A stretch of DNA of 64,000 bases from Clostridium nigeriense (GTDB lineage Bacteria; Bacillota; Clostridia; Clostridiales; Clostridiaceae), in the NCBI RefSeq assembly GCF_900086595.1, contig NZ_LT575472.1:51502-115501 (forward strand), written 5' to 3'. Both the position numbers and the translations under genes were made by a program. Each line of letters begins with the position of its first letter. The stretch's first letter is position 1. The notes beneath the pieces are model-generated. The model did no database searches. It worked only from the letters and a program-made list of their open reading frames with translations, and was not told the DNA's origin. Shown piece after piece: positions 8,678 to 17,297 of this stretch.

Positions 8678-9274
8678 TTATATTTCTTTTCTACCTTCTA
8701 AGGCCTTTGAAAGAGTTACTTCATCAGCATATTCTAAGTCTCCTCCAACTGGAATTCCTGATGCTATTCTAGTCACTCTAATATTTAAAGGCTTTAATAT
8801 TCTAGAAATATACATTGCTGTTGCTTCGCCTTCAATATTAGGATTTGTTGCAAGTATTACTTCTTTTACATCAGCGCTCATTCTCGCAACTAATTCTCTT
8901 ATTCTAATATCTTGTGGACCTCTTCCTTGCATTGGAGATAGATTTCCATGTAGAACATGATATGTTCCGTTATACTCTTTAACTTTTTCCATAGTCATTA
9001 TATCTTTTGGTTGCTCAACTACACAAATTATATCTTTATCTCTGCTTGGATTAGAGCATATTGCACAAGGATCTGAATCTGTAAAGTTTCCACATATTGA
9101 ACAATACTTTATAGTTCCTCTTGCCTTTACTAAAGCATCTGCAAACTCTCTAACTTCATCTTCTGGAAGATTTAATACGTGTAAGGCTAATCTTTGAGCT
9201 GTTTTTTGCCCTATGCTTGGCAGCTTGGCAAATTCTTCAATAAGCTTTTCTATAGCAACTGGATAAAAATCCAT
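8678..9274 (-). CDS. recR: Recombination mediator protein RecR
   Basis: RecR works with RecO/RecF to load RecA on gapped DNA. The 198-residue protein shows the N-terminal helix-hairpin-helix ([15 protein letters not shown]), a four-cysteine zinc motif ([16 protein letters not shown]), and a Toprim domain beginning at [10 protein letters not shown]. Normal length; ATG 9274 behind GTGAGGTG. It belongs to the dnaX-ybaB-recR cluster, with a MITE-like repeat between ybaB and recR. Confidence 0.97.
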   Translation of the reverse strand: MDFYPVAIEKLIEEFAKLPSIGQKTAQRLALHVLNLPEDEVREFADALVKARGTIKYCSICGNFTDSDPCAICSNPSRDKDIICVVEQPKDIMTMEKVKEYNGTYHVLHGNLSPMQGRGPQDIRIRELVARMSADVKEVILATNPNIEGEATAMYISRILKPLNIRVTRIASGIPVGGDLEYADEVTLSKALEGRKEI

Positions 9275-9290
9275 AAAATCACCTCACTTA

Positions 9291-9425
9291 AAATGTAAAA
9301 TGTAGAATTAAGAATTAAAGATTAAGGAAAAAACTCCCTTAGGAGTTTTTTCAATTTAATTATTTTAGTAATTTGGAACAAATTACATCCATAATTCTAC
9401 ATTTTTAATTTTTTAACTCTTAATT
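9291..9425. repeat. MITE-like element between ybaB and recR
   Basis: The stretch is bounded by inverted repeats: the left end has AAAATGTAGAATTAAGAA..ATTAAGG and the right end, reverse complemented, has AAAAATGTAGAATTATGG. Inside lies the hairpin AAAAAACTCCCTTAGGAGTTTTTT. The same ends occur at 17761-17910. No coding capacity is seen. The hairpin could also act as a terminator between the two genes. Confidence 0.55.
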
Positions 9426-9769
9426 TAGAATAGTCCTGGTATGTTCATTCCACCAGTTAATTTTCCCATTTTGTTTGCACTTTCTTCTTCAGCTTTTCTT
9501 AAAGCTTCATTTACTGCAGTTAGTACTAAATCTTCTAACATTTCTACATCATCAGCATCTACTACTTCTGGCTTTATATTAATAGAAACTATTTCCTTCT
9601 TACCATTTGCCTTTACAACTACGGCTCCACCACCTACTGAAACTTCAAACTCTTTTGTTTCTAGGTCCTTTTGCATTTGCTCCATTTCCTTTTGAAGCTT
9701 TTGTGCTTGCTTCATTAGGTTATTCATATTTCCTCCCCCAAATCCGCCTGGGAATCCTCCTCTTGCCAT
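9425..9769 (-). CDS. ybaB: YbaB/EbfC family nucleoid-associated protein
   Basis: DNA-binding dimer of the nucleoid, found next to dnaX and recR in most bacteria. The 114-residue product has the glycine-rich start, the helical [19 protein letters not shown] region, and the family beta core ([19 protein letters not shown]). ATG 9769 follows AAGGAGG. Also named yaaK in Bacillus. Confidence 0.95.
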   Translation of the reverse strand: MARGGFPGGFGGGNMNNLMKQAQKLQKEMEQMQKDLETKEFEVSVGGGAVVVKANGKKEIVSINIKPEVVDADDVEMLEDLVLTAVNEALRKAEEESANKMGKLTGGMNIPGLF

Positions 9770-9893
9770 AAAAACATCCTCCTTTTATAAAATCTATTCT
9801 TTATTATATAGTATTTTTCTTTATATTACTACATTTAACATGGTATTAATTATATTTTTATTATACTTATTTATCATATAATTTATGTAGACA

Positions 9894-11516
9894 TTATTCA
9901 TCTAAAATATCTACCATATCTGACCCTAAAGATTCTATTAACATATCTTCTGTTGATTTTTCAGAACTTCCTGAAGCTTCTTCAACTTCAAATACAATTT
10001 TTATATCTTCTCTAAATATTTCTGCTAATACTTCCTGTATAACAGCTCTATTTTCTGGCTTTTCTAATCTATCCTTATTAAATTTATATTGCTCTTCATA
10101 TTCTATAGTTAAAATTCCATTTTTACATTCAATAGGCTTTCCTGTAACCATAGATGCATAAACTATCATCTTTCTTCTAGCCTTAAATCTTTCTAAGATA
10201 TCCTTCCAAGACCTTTGAATATCACTTAATGTCACCTTAGAATTTTCATTTCCAGATATATTATGATTTAAAGTTCTTTTAACTTCTTTCTTAGCTTCTT
10301 TAACTATATTCTCATTTTTTGTACTATTATCAGAATTTGAAACAGCACTTACAACTTTAAGGCTTCCATTTTTTAATCCTTCTTCTAATTTGTTTATTCT
10401 ACTTAAAATAACTTCATTAGAAGTATCATATTCTATCTTACACATTTTTATTATTGCAAGTTCTAAATACAACCTAGCTTGCTTGCTTAACTTTGCATTT
10501 CCTTCAGCTTCTTGAAGTATTCTAATATATCTCATAACTTCTTCAGCTCTAATCTTTGACGCTTGTTCTTTAATTAAACCTATATTTTCTTCTGACATAT
10601 CCAATACTTCTTCTGGATTATGTGTAACCTTTGCCATAAGAATATTTCTATAATGACTTACCAAATCTTTAATAAAAAGATAAATATCCTTTCCTGCATA
10701 AACCACTTCATCTATTATACTTATTGACTTTTCAACATTTCTTTGAATAACTGAGTTTGTTAAATTAAATAAATGATCATTAGTTACAAGACCTAGCATA
10801 TTTATAAGAATATCATATTCTACTGATCCATTTCCCATGGATATTGCTTGGTCTAATATACTTAAAGCATCTCTCATTGCTCCATCTGAAACTCTTGCAA
10901 TTAAATTTAAGCTTTTATCATCTGCTAATGCATTTTGCTCATTAACTATTTTTCTAAGTCTTCCTGTAATTTCGTTATTATTTATTCTTTTAAAATCAAA
11001 TCTTTGACATCTAGAAAGAATCGTAATTGGTAGTTTCTGTGGATCTGTAGTTGCCAAAATAAATATTACATTCTTTGGTGGCTCTTCTAATGTTTTCAAA
11101 AATGCATTTACAGCACCGGTAGATAACATATGAACTTCGTCCATTATATAAACTTTATATCTACCTTCTTGTGGTGGATATTTAACATCATCAATAATAT
11201 CTCTTATTTTATCAACACCATTATTTGAAGCAGCATCAAGCTCTGTAACATCTATAGCTAATCCTTCATTTATTTTTTGACACATCTCACACTTATTACA
11301 AGGCTCTCCCTCATGTAAGTCAAGACAATTTAAAGCTTTTGCAAAAACTTTAGCTGTTGTTGTCTTACCAGTACCCCTAGTTCCACAAAAAAGATATGCA
11401 TGAGCTATTCTATCATTTAATATTTGATTTTTAACTGTAGTTGTTATATGTTCTTGACCAACAATATCATAGAAATTTTGTGGTCTCCATTCTCTATATA
11501 AAGCTGTATATCCCAT
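9894..11516 (-). CDS. dnaX: DNA polymerase III subunits gamma/tau
   Basis: Clamp-loader ATPase that joins the replicase core, helicase and clamp loading. In the 540-residue protein the Walker A is GTRGTGKTT (45-53), four zinc-binding cysteines lie at 64, 73, 76 and 79, Walker B is MDEVH (125-129), and the sensor region is TILSRCQRFDF. A C-terminal tau-type region follows (about 365-540). I saw no obvious slippery site for a shortened gamma form. It heads the dnaX-ybaB-recR cluster. Confidence 0.97.
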   Translation of the reverse strand: MGYTALYREWRPQNFYDIVGQEHITTTVKNQILNDRIAHAYLFCGTRGTGKTTTAKVFAKALNCLDLHEGEPCNKCEMCQKINEGLAIDVTELDAASNNGVDKIRDIIDDVKYPPQEGRYKVYIMDEVHMLSTGAVNAFLKTLEEPPKNVIFILATTDPQKLPITILSRCQRFDFKRINNNEITGRLRKIVNEQNALADDKSLNLIARVSDGAMRDALSILDQAISMGNGSVEYDILINMLGLVTNDHLFNLTNSVIQRNVEKSISIIDEVVYAGKDIYLFIKDLVSHYRNILMAKVTHNPEEVLDMSEENIGLIKEQASKIRAEEVMRYIRILQEAEGNAKLSKQARLYLELAIIKMCKIEYDTSNEVILSRINKLEEGLKNGSLKVVSAVSNSDNSTKNENIVKEAKKEVKRTLNHNISGNENSKVTLSDIQRSWKDILERFKARRKMIVYASMVTGKPIECKNGILTIEYEEQYKFNKDRLEKPENRAVIQEVLAEIFREDIKIVFEVEEASGSSEKSTEDMLIESLGSDMVDILDE

Positions 11517-11837
11517 AAAATCATTCCTTATTTTAATTATTTACTTATATTATAGACTAAAGATAAAAATTAATGAAGATTGAAAGTTTTATTTTTAAAT
11601 CCTTCATTTTATTTTTTTCTTCATGCGAGTGACAATTTTAAATCTTGCATATAAATTGTACTCATACCATCCTAATATGGAAATATGTAAATATTGTAAT
11701 TATTCCTTGTTAAATTTTATACAAATACGTTTACATTAGATATTTTTTAATAAGTTATATAATATATATTATTCCAAACAAATAACCCCCTATTACACAA
11801 AAGTACATATATAATTTTATAAATTTTTAAAATGCAA
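11517..11837. other. Intergenic region upstream of dnaX
   Basis: AT-rich, about 320 bases, with no frame that has a ribosome site. It must hold the dnaX promoter, but I could not single out a convincing one. Confidence 0.4.
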
Positions 11838-11866
11838 AAAGAACCCAAGCTAAACTTGAGTTCTTA
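11838..11866 (-). terminator. Terminator of the MFS gene
   Basis: Stem AAGAACCCAAG / CTTGAGTTCTT with one mismatch, loop TAAAC region, followed on the minus strand by TTTTTGC. It lies 10 bp beyond the MFS stop. Confidence 0.7.
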
Positions 11867-11875
11867 AATAAATTT

Positions 11876-13045
11876 CTATATTATTTTTTTCTTTATAATA
11901 ACTATTTCAATAATAGCAATCAACATACCTATAACCCCGATAATCTTAAATGAAAAATCTAATGAAAATACATCCCCTATTAGTCCAGATATAGGAAACA
12001 GTATTATCATCATTAAAGAGAAAAACATACTTTCAACAGAAATTATAGTTGCTCTTTGTTTTGATTCCACCATTGAATTTATTAATTTACTACTTATAGG
12101 TTGAAGTATAGCAGTTAAAAATCCTATAGATAAAAAAATCAATATTGATAATTCTTTACTTAAATATCCCATTAATATTATTAAAATACTAATAACCGTT
12201 GATATTGTTAACCAACCCAATTTCTTAAATCTGTTGTATATTCTATTACTTAGAATAGATCCTAAAGATGAAAGCACACCATTAAATAAAAATATTATAG
12301 AAATATCTAATCTTGAATACCCTACATCATTTAAAAATTGTTGTCCGTAAAAATATATTATAGCTGAGAAAGTATATATTAAAGGAAAGAACATTAATAC
12401 ATTTAAAAGTATTTTATTATTTTTTAATATGTTTATAGAAGTCTTAAAATGACTTATTATAGCTATTTTTTCTTCATGTTTTTCCCTAACACTTACTTCT
12501 GTAAAATTAAAAGAAACAGTCAAAGAAAGTATCCCTATAATAATTGCTGTAATATAGCTAATTGAAAAATCTATTTGAGAAAGAATCCCTCCAATAAAAA
12601 CTGCTAATCCTTGCGAAATTTCTATTATCAAATTTATTCTTCCATTAATTTTTAAATATTCATCTTCTCTATTTAAAGTTTTAAGTGTATCATAAATTAA
12701 TGCTTCTTCTGAACCTGAGTTTAAATTATAACCCCAAGCTGATAATATGAAACCGATGGCAAACCCTAAGAAAGAATTAGAAAACAACATAATAATTGCA
12801 GATATTGATGATGTTATTCTTCCAATTATAATCATTCTTTTTCTACCAAATAAATCTGCCAATGCACCTGTAGGTATTTCCGAAATAAAACCTGTAATAT
12901 GAAATATTCCTTCAAGCAAGCCTATTTGTGCCAAACTCATACCTTTATATCCTAGATATAATACCCATATGGCAGATGTGATATCAAAGGCGGAAAGAAA
13001 TTTATATAAGTAATCATTTTTTATATTCTTTTTTATATTATTCAT
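11876..13045 (-). CDS. MFS transporter, probable drug exporter type
   Basis: A 389-residue protein with about 12 membrane helices in two halves. The MFS loop 2-3 motif is present as GALADLFGRKRMIIIGR (about 61-77). The family resembles small-molecule or macrolide-type exporters, but the substrate cannot be read from sequence. The gene is preceded by a short ORF (13139-13270) and a terminator hairpin (13091-13115), an arrangement seen in leaders of ribosome-targeting drug resistance genes. It sits in a block of decayed genes between dnaX and the SRP RNA gene. Confidence 0.8.
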   Translation of the reverse strand: MNNIKKNIKNDYLYKFLSAFDITSAIWVLYLGYKGMSLAQIGLLEGIFHITGFISEIPTGALADLFGRKRMIIIGRITSSISAIIMLFSNSFLGFAIGFILSAWGYNLNSGSEEALIYDTLKTLNREDEYLKINGRINLIIEISQGLAVFIGGILSQIDFSISYITAIIIGILSLTVSFNFTEVSVREKHEEKIAIISHFKTSINILKNNKILLNVLMFFPLIYTFSAIIYFYGQQFLNDVGYSRLDISIIFLFNGVLSSLGSILSNRIYNRFKKLGWLTISTVISILIILMGYLSKELSILIFLSIGFLTAILQPISSKLINSMVESKQRATIISVESMFFSLMMIILFPISGLIGDVFSLDFSFKIIGVIGMLIAIIEIVIIKKKII

Positions 13046-13083
13046 TCAAATCAACTCCAACTATTTTTTTACATTTCTGGGCA

Positions 13084-13115
13084 TAATAAAAGACCTAGTC
13101 TTAAGTTCTAGGTCT
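13084..13115 (-). terminator. Terminator or attenuator upstream of the MFS gene
   Basis: Perfect 8-bp stem AGACCTAG / CTAGGTCT followed on the minus strand by TTTTATTAT. It lies between the 43-codon ORF and the MFS start, about 40 bases before the MFS start codon, so it either ends the small ORF's transcript or attenuates the MFS gene. Confidence 0.7.
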
Positions 13116-13138
13116 AATTGGAGTTACTATATTGCAAT

Positions 13139-13270
13139 TTATGAAATAGATTCTTGCAAAATCCTCTTAAAAAAGGGTATAGTAATCCAATTTTTAAAAA
13201 TTGTAGCTGTTTTTGATTGAGAACTACTAGATAAAATTTCATACTTAAACCTTCTTACAGAAAATTCCAC
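13139..13270 (-). CDS. Short ORF, possible leader peptide of the MFS gene
   Basis: A 43-codon frame begins with GTG 13270, which has AGGAG about 8 bases upstream, and stops at 13139. The product (VEFSVRRFKYEILSSSSQSK...) is basic and serine-rich with no known domain. A longer frame reaches to 13381 but has no better start. It may be a regulatory leader peptide or the remnant of a broken gene, as the neighbouring DNA contains several. Confidence 0.35.
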   Translation of the reverse strand: MEFSVRRFKYEILSSSSQSKTATIFKNWITIPFFKRILQESIS

Positions 13271-13407
13271 AGTTCTATTTCTCCTTTCATTTCCAAATAT
13301 ATTTATATAGTAAATTATTTTATGAAAATTTGCAAGTATTTTTAAAATAAAAACAGGAAGAAACATAGTATTTAATACCATATATTATTTTCCGAATTTT
13401 CTTGCTT

Positions 13408-13800
13408 TTATTTTACAAAATACACCATATAATCTTCATAAAAATATTCATTATATATTTTCATTGCATTTTTTCTTTATCATATATCTCGAATTTCATT
13501 GATGTATATAAATTTATTTCTTTTATATTATTGCTAATAATACTTAATTTTAATTGCTCTAATCATTCCATAGATTTTGCATTCTTTATAACTTCAGAAA
13601 CCTTAATAATTTTCCAATACCACTCCTCCGATATTCAGGTGATACATACATTCCCCATATAGTTGCTCCAAAAGCATATTAATCATGTTCTAAAGCCTTA
13701 AATACCAGCTCCCAAGATTGTTTAGCATCAGCTTTACCTAGCTTTCTTATTATAAGATTTTTTCTCCTAGTCTTATTTCCTCTATTAATAATTTAATCAT
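13408..13800 (-). pseudogene. GNAT acetyltransferase remnant
   Basis: Translated in pieces the minus strand gives a GNAT protein: ATG 13800 with IKLLIEEIRLGEK, then after a frame change IIRKLGKADAKQSWELVF, a stop, then the acetyl-CoA binding motif A as WGMYVSPEYRRSGIGKLL, then IISNNIKEINLYTSMKFEIY, and finally NEYFYEDYMVYFVK to the stop at 13408. At least two stops and several frameshifts interrupt it, so it cannot make a normal enzyme. Its beginning overlaps the stop of the pyrophosphatase-like gene by 8 bases, as in a former operon. Confidence 0.85.
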
Positions 13801-14131
13801 GATACATGGTTATATATGATACAAAAAATCTTTCTTGAAATTCAACTAAGGCTTCTATTTGATACTTATTATATTTGTTTTTATCTTTACAAATTACCAA
13901 TTTATCTTCATTATCATTTTCTCTTTTTATTACTGCTACAACAAATCCACTGTAAATTTCTAATGGCTCAAATTCGCCAACTATATATACATCTATCTCT
14001 TCACCATCACCCGAAATAGTTTCAGGAATATATTCATAATTAATAGGATAAAAGAAACCATGAGATGGATGTTTAGTTCCTAATGGTCTATCTACTATAA
14101 CATCTACGAACCTACCCAAATATTCTTCCAA
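13793..14131 (-). CDS. Short inorganic-pyrophosphatase-like protein
   Basis: The 112-residue product resembles the core of family I soluble pyrophosphatases: FFYPINYEYIPETISGDGEEIDVYI corresponds to the YPxNYGYIPxTxxxDGDPxD active site. Two of the metal-binding acids (SGD, EEID) are present, the middle DGD is DGE, and the N-terminal strand with the catalytic Glu and Lys of the full enzyme is missing. Full enzymes are about 170-180 residues. It is therefore a reduced family member, perhaps acting on another phosphoester or inactive. Start is TTG 14131 with AAGGAG upstream. Neighbouring genes on both sides are broken. Confidence 0.6.
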   Translation of the reverse strand: MEEYLGRFVDVIVDRPLGTKHPSHGFFYPINYEYIPETISGDGEEIDVYIVGEFEPLEIYSGFVVAVIKRENDNEDKLVICKDKNKYNKYQIEALVEFQERFFVSYITMYHD

Positions 14132-14150
14132 TTTAATTCTCCTTATTGAT

Positions 14151-14356
14151 TTAATAAATATTTAAAATATCACTATCACTTTTATTATTAATAAATATAT
14201 CCCTAGTGGTATTATTAATATTACTTAATCCTTGAAATAATCCACTTGATATATTTAATCCATTATTTTCAATAGATTTTGAAATATTAGTTGATGCAAT
14301 AATAATGGATATTGCCGAAAAAATATAGAAGTTAGTAAAAGCTTATCCTTAATCAT
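14151..14356 (-). pseudogene. Small exported or membrane protein gene with a frameshift at a T6 tract
   Basis: From ATG 14356 the frame reads MIKDKLLLTSIFF, then shifts. In the adjacent frame the rest is SAISIIIASTNISKS and a hydrophilic tail ending DILNIY at the stop 14151-14153. Joining the frames gives a roughly 68-residue protein with an N-terminal hydrophobic segment. The break is at TTTTTT (about 14316-14321) and one added T would restore the frame. The family is unknown. It could be a true mutation, a sequencing error or slippage-based switching. Confidence 0.6.
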
Positions 14357-14492
14357 AATTAGTCTCTCTCTTTTTATCAAAATAATCATACCATATAATG
14401 TATATAGAGTTAATTTTACGTTATTTTTTGTTGTTTTTATATTATGATTTTTATAGTACAATAAATTTAAACGAAATAAGGAGGGATATAAT

Positions 14493-15284
14493 TTGAGTTT
14501 ATATGATAAAAAATATTTATCTATTGTTAAAGATATTTTAGATAATGGATATTATGATAACAATAGAACCGGAATGCCTACATACAAATTACCACATCAA
14601 ATTATGCAGTTTAATTTACAAAAAGAGTTTCCTATATTAACTACTAAAAAGGTTGCATTTAAAACTGCTATAAAGGAAATGCTTTGGATATACAGAGATC
14701 AGTCAAACGATGTTACAAAACTTCAAGAACAAAATGTCCACATTTGGGATGAATGGGTTGATGAAAATAATACTATAGGTAAAGCTTATGGATATCAAAT
14801 AGCTAAATTTAATCAAGTTGATAAGCTTATTGAAACATTAAAAAATAATCCTCAAGACAGAAGAATGATTATGTCCATGTGGAATATTGAAGATTTACCT
14901 GAAATGACTTTACAACCATGTTGTTACCAAACTTTATGGGATGTAACTGATGGATATCTTAATTGTATGCTTATCCAACGTAGTGGAGACATACCATTAG
15001 GAGTTCCATTTAATACTAGCCAATATGCTGTATTAGTTCACTTAATAGCACAAGTAACTAACCTAAAACCAGGATTATTTACTCATGTTATAAACAATGC
15101 TCATATATATGAGAATCAAGTTGAAGGCATGAAGCTTCAACTTACTAGAGCAAATGAAGATTATGATGCTCCAAAACTTTGGATAAATCCAGAAATAAAT
15201 AATTTCTACGACTTCACAGTAGATGATATTAAGCTTATAGATTATAAACACCACGATCCAATCAAAATGGAGGTAAGTGTGTAA
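14493..15284 (+). CDS. thyA: Thymidylate synthase
   Basis: Makes dTMP from dUMP with methylene-tetrahydrofolate. The 263-residue product has [18 protein letters not shown] near the start, the active-site cysteine in [12 protein letters not shown] (Cys143; the usual PCH is PCC here), [13 protein letters not shown] and the C-terminal KMEV. Start is TTG 14493, 7 bases after AAGGAGGG. Its stop overlaps the ATG of the dihydrofolate reductase gene, which regenerates the folate cofactor this enzyme oxidises, so the two form a functional operon. Confidence 0.97.
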   Translation: MSLYDKKYLSIVKDILDNGYYDNNRTGMPTYKLPHQIMQFNLQKEFPILTTKKVAFKTAIKEMLWIYRDQSNDVTKLQEQNVHIWDEWVDENNTIGKAYGYQIAKFNQVDKLIETLKNNPQDRRMIMSMWNIEDLPEMTLQPCCYQTLWDVTDGYLNCMLIQRSGDIPLGVPFNTSQYAVLVHLIAQVTNLKPGLFTHVINNAHIYENQVEGMKLQLTRANEDYDAPKLWINPEINNFYDFTVDDIKLIDYKHHDPIKMEVSV

Positions 15285-15778
15285 TGCTATCAATTATAGT
15301 AGCTAAAGCTAGCAATGATGTAATTGGTGGTGACAATAAGCTTTTATGGCATATTTCTGATGACTTAAAAAGATTTAAGGAAATCACATCTGGCCATACT
15401 ATAATAATGGGAAGAAAAACTTTTGAATCACTACCTAAGATTTTACCCAATAGACATCACATTGTTATTACTAGAGATAAAAACTTTAAGGTGGACTCTT
15501 CATCAGTTGAAATAGTTAATGATATTAACTCTGTTATCAATAGATTTAAAAACTCTTCCGAAGAAGCATTTGTTATTGGTGGAGGCGAAATATACAAAGC
15601 GCTTTTACCTAATACTAAAAAAATTTATTTAACTAGAGTTTATAAAGACTTTGATGGAGATACAAAATTCCCAGAAATCAGTCTTGATAAGTGGTCTGTT
15701 GAGTATAAATCAGATTTACTAATTAACGAAAAAGATAATTTAAACTTTGATTTTATTAACTTAACAAAGAAATTATAA
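15284..15778 (+). CDS. folA: Dihydrofolate reductase
   Basis: Reduces dihydrofolate to tetrahydrofolate with NADPH. The 164-residue protein shows NDVIGGDNKLLWHISDDLKRFK with the catalytic acid (Asp27-type position), GHTIIMGRKTFESLP and FVIGGGEIYKALLP, all typical of chromosomal DHFR. ATG overlaps the thyA stop (TAATG). A terminator follows. Confidence 0.96.
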   Translation: MLSIIVAKASNDVIGGDNKLLWHISDDLKRFKEITSGHTIIMGRKTFESLPKILPNRHHIVITRDKNFKVDSSSVEIVNDINSVINRFKNSSEEAFVIGGGEIYKALLPNTKKIYLTRVYKDFDGDTKFPEISLDKWSVEYKSDLLINEKDNLNFDFINLTKKL

Positions 15779-15784
15779 AGAAAA

Positions 15785-15822
15785 CGAGGGCATTCCTTAA
15801 AGGAATTCCCTCGCTTTCTTTG
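15785..15822 (+). terminator. Terminator of thyA-folA
   Basis: Stem CGAGGGCATTCCTT / AAGGAATTCCCTCG with one bulge, followed by CTTTCTTTGT. It lies 6 bases after the folA stop. Confidence 0.85.
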
Positions 15823-15893
15823 TCCTATTGTATGTTAATCCTATTGAAGAGTAACCTATAAATAATTAATTGAATTTAATTTTCGCCCTTACA

Positions 15894-15921
15894 TTAAAAA
15901 AACCCTTCTTATAAGAAAGGC
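15894..15921 (-). terminator. Terminator of the SRP RNA gene
   Basis: On the minus strand CCTTTCTTATAAGAAGGG is followed by TTTTTTT, immediately downstream of the 3' end of the SRP RNA. Confidence 0.85.
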
Positions 15922-15931
15922 CTAAAAATTA

Positions 15932-16197
15932 AACCGTGCACCTAGCTTCGACAATAATCTATAGACGTTACTATGTAGTTAGCTCTGACAAGATTAATCC
16001 ATATCACACGCAGTAATCGCTTATCGCTGCTTCCTTCCGGACCTGACGAGGTTCACGCACTTACGTCGTATGGGACCTTGCCATCAACACCACTTGCATA
16101 GGCAGGCTCTACAGATTAAGGCCTAGACTAGGAATTCAACCCTGCTGTAGCGGATTGCAGGTTACAGGGCACCGCTAACTCCCCATCTAGCACGGCC
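15932..16197 (-). ncRNA. ffs: Signal recognition particle RNA, long Firmicute type
   Basis: The minus strand contains the S-domain signature GTCAGGTCCGGAAGGAAGCA and, at the 5' side, an Alu domain (GCCGTGCTAGATGGGGAGTT, then GCGGTGCCCTGTAACC). The 5' GCCGTGC pairs with GCACGGT at the 3' end, closing a molecule of about 266 nt. This RNA joins Ffh to target membrane proteins to the translocon. The ends are set by pairing and may be off by a few bases. It begins right after the CCA end of tRNA-Ser, so both probably come from one transcript. Confidence 0.95.
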
Positions 16198-16198
16198 A

Positions 16199-16288
16199 TG
16201 GCGGAGAGAAGGGGATTTGAACCCCTGATAGAGTTTCCCCTATACACGCTTTCCAGGCGTGCTCCTTCGACCACTCGGACATCTCTCC
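16199..16288 (-). tRNA. tRNA-Ser (GGA)
   Basis: A 90-nt class II tRNA with acceptor GGAGAGA/TCTCTCC, anticodon loop CTGGAAA (anticodon GGA, reading UCC/UCU), a long variable arm (GTATAGGGGAAACTCTAT), the TTCAAAT T-loop and an encoded CCA. The SRP RNA gene starts 1-2 bases downstream. Confidence 0.96.
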
Positions 16289-16483
16289 ATATTATAAAAT
16301 TCGCTATTAACATAAGTTCATAGCGGTAAGTAAATTAATAGTATAACAAATTTTTAATTTAATTATATCTATTTAATTTTAACTACTGCTATATATTATC
16401 ATATACAAATCAATATTGCAAGAATTAAAAGGCGGGAGTTATTTCATAATAAATAATTGATAGTTAATAATGGATAATTGAAG

Positions 16484-16509
16484 AAAAAAAACTCCCGAAG
16501 GAGTTTTTA
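16484..16509 (-). terminator. Terminator after lgt
   Basis: ACTCCCGAAGGAGT hairpin flanked by A8 on one side and T5 on the other, so it works on either strand. It is preceded by AT-rich intergenic repeat-like sequence (AATTGATAGTTAATAATGGA). Confidence 0.75.
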
Positions 16510-16512
16510 AAA

Positions 16513-17283
16513 TTATATTTTAGACCTATTAGTTTTGTTTATCCATATAATTAATATTATTCCTAATATTATTCCTAATAAACTTACCATTTGAGCTGTT
16601 CTTAAACCCATGAACATTAAACTATCAGTTCTTAATCCTTCTATGAAAAATCTACCTATTGAATATAAAATCATATATCCCCCAAGTATAATTCCATCCT
16701 TTGATTCCTTCTTTTTAAGAAGTATATAAACTAAAATTAAACAAACCAATAAATTCCATATAGATTCATATAAAAAAGTTGGATGATAGTAAGTTCCATT
16801 TATAAGCATTCCCTTTTGAATGAACTCTGGAAATTTACTTATAAATTCTTTAGTTACAGGACCTCCATGAGCCTCTTGGTTCATGAAATTTCCCCATCTT
16901 CCTATTGCTTGGGCTAAAATTACTCCAGGCATTATAACATCAACATATTTTAAGAAATTAATCTTCTTATATCTTGCGAAAATATATCCTGAAAGTAAGG
17001 CTGCTATAACACCACCATGAATAGCCATTCCACCATTTCTTATATTAATTACATCCATAAAGGAATGATAATTTTGATATTCAAAAGCTACATAATATAA
17101 TCTAGCTCCTATTATCGATATCGGAAAAGTTATTAAAAAAGCATCTATTATTGTATCGTAGTTAAGATCTTTCTTCTTAGCTAATATGTATATTAATAAC
17201 ATAGCAGCTAAAACGCCCATGGATATTATTATCCCATACCATCTAATTGGTAAACCAAAAACTTCAAAAGCTACTGGATTCAT
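16513..17283 (-). CDS. lgt: Prolipoprotein diacylglyceryl transferase
   Basis: Membrane enzyme that transfers diacylglyceryl from phosphatidylglycerol to the lipobox cysteine of prelipoproteins. The 256-residue protein has seven predicted membrane segments, the AIHGGVIAALLSG segment, the Lgt signature GRWGNFMNQEAHG, and GRFFIEGLRTDSL near the C-terminus. ATG 17283 follows GGAGG. It begins 14 bp after tadA and is likely co-transcribed with it. Confidence 0.96.
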   Translation of the reverse strand: MNPVAFEVFGLPIRWYGIIISMGVLAAMLLIYILAKKKDLNYDTIIDAFLITFPISIIGARLYYVAFEYQNYHSFMDVINIRNGGMAIHGGVIAALLSGYIFARYKKINFLKYVDVIMPGVILAQAIGRWGNFMNQEAHGGPVTKEFISKFPEFIQKGMLINGTYYHPTFLYESIWNLLVCLILVYILLKKKESKDGIILGGYMILYSIGRFFIEGLRTDSLMFMGLRTAQMVSLLGIILGIILIIWINKTNRSKI

Positions 17284-17297
17284 TTTTATTCCTCCTT

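Noticed and set aside
9894..11516. Programmed frameshift in dnaX
   Set aside because: No AAAAAAG-type slippery run with a following stem was seen at the expected position; the full tau frame is intact.
13402..13662. 86-codon plus-strand frame
   Set aside because: The opposite strand holds clear GNAT motifs in broken frames, so this is its shadow.
16128..16313. 61-codon frame across tRNA-Ser and the SRP RNA
   Set aside because: It overlaps two certain RNA genes and has no ribosome site; the frame is accidental.
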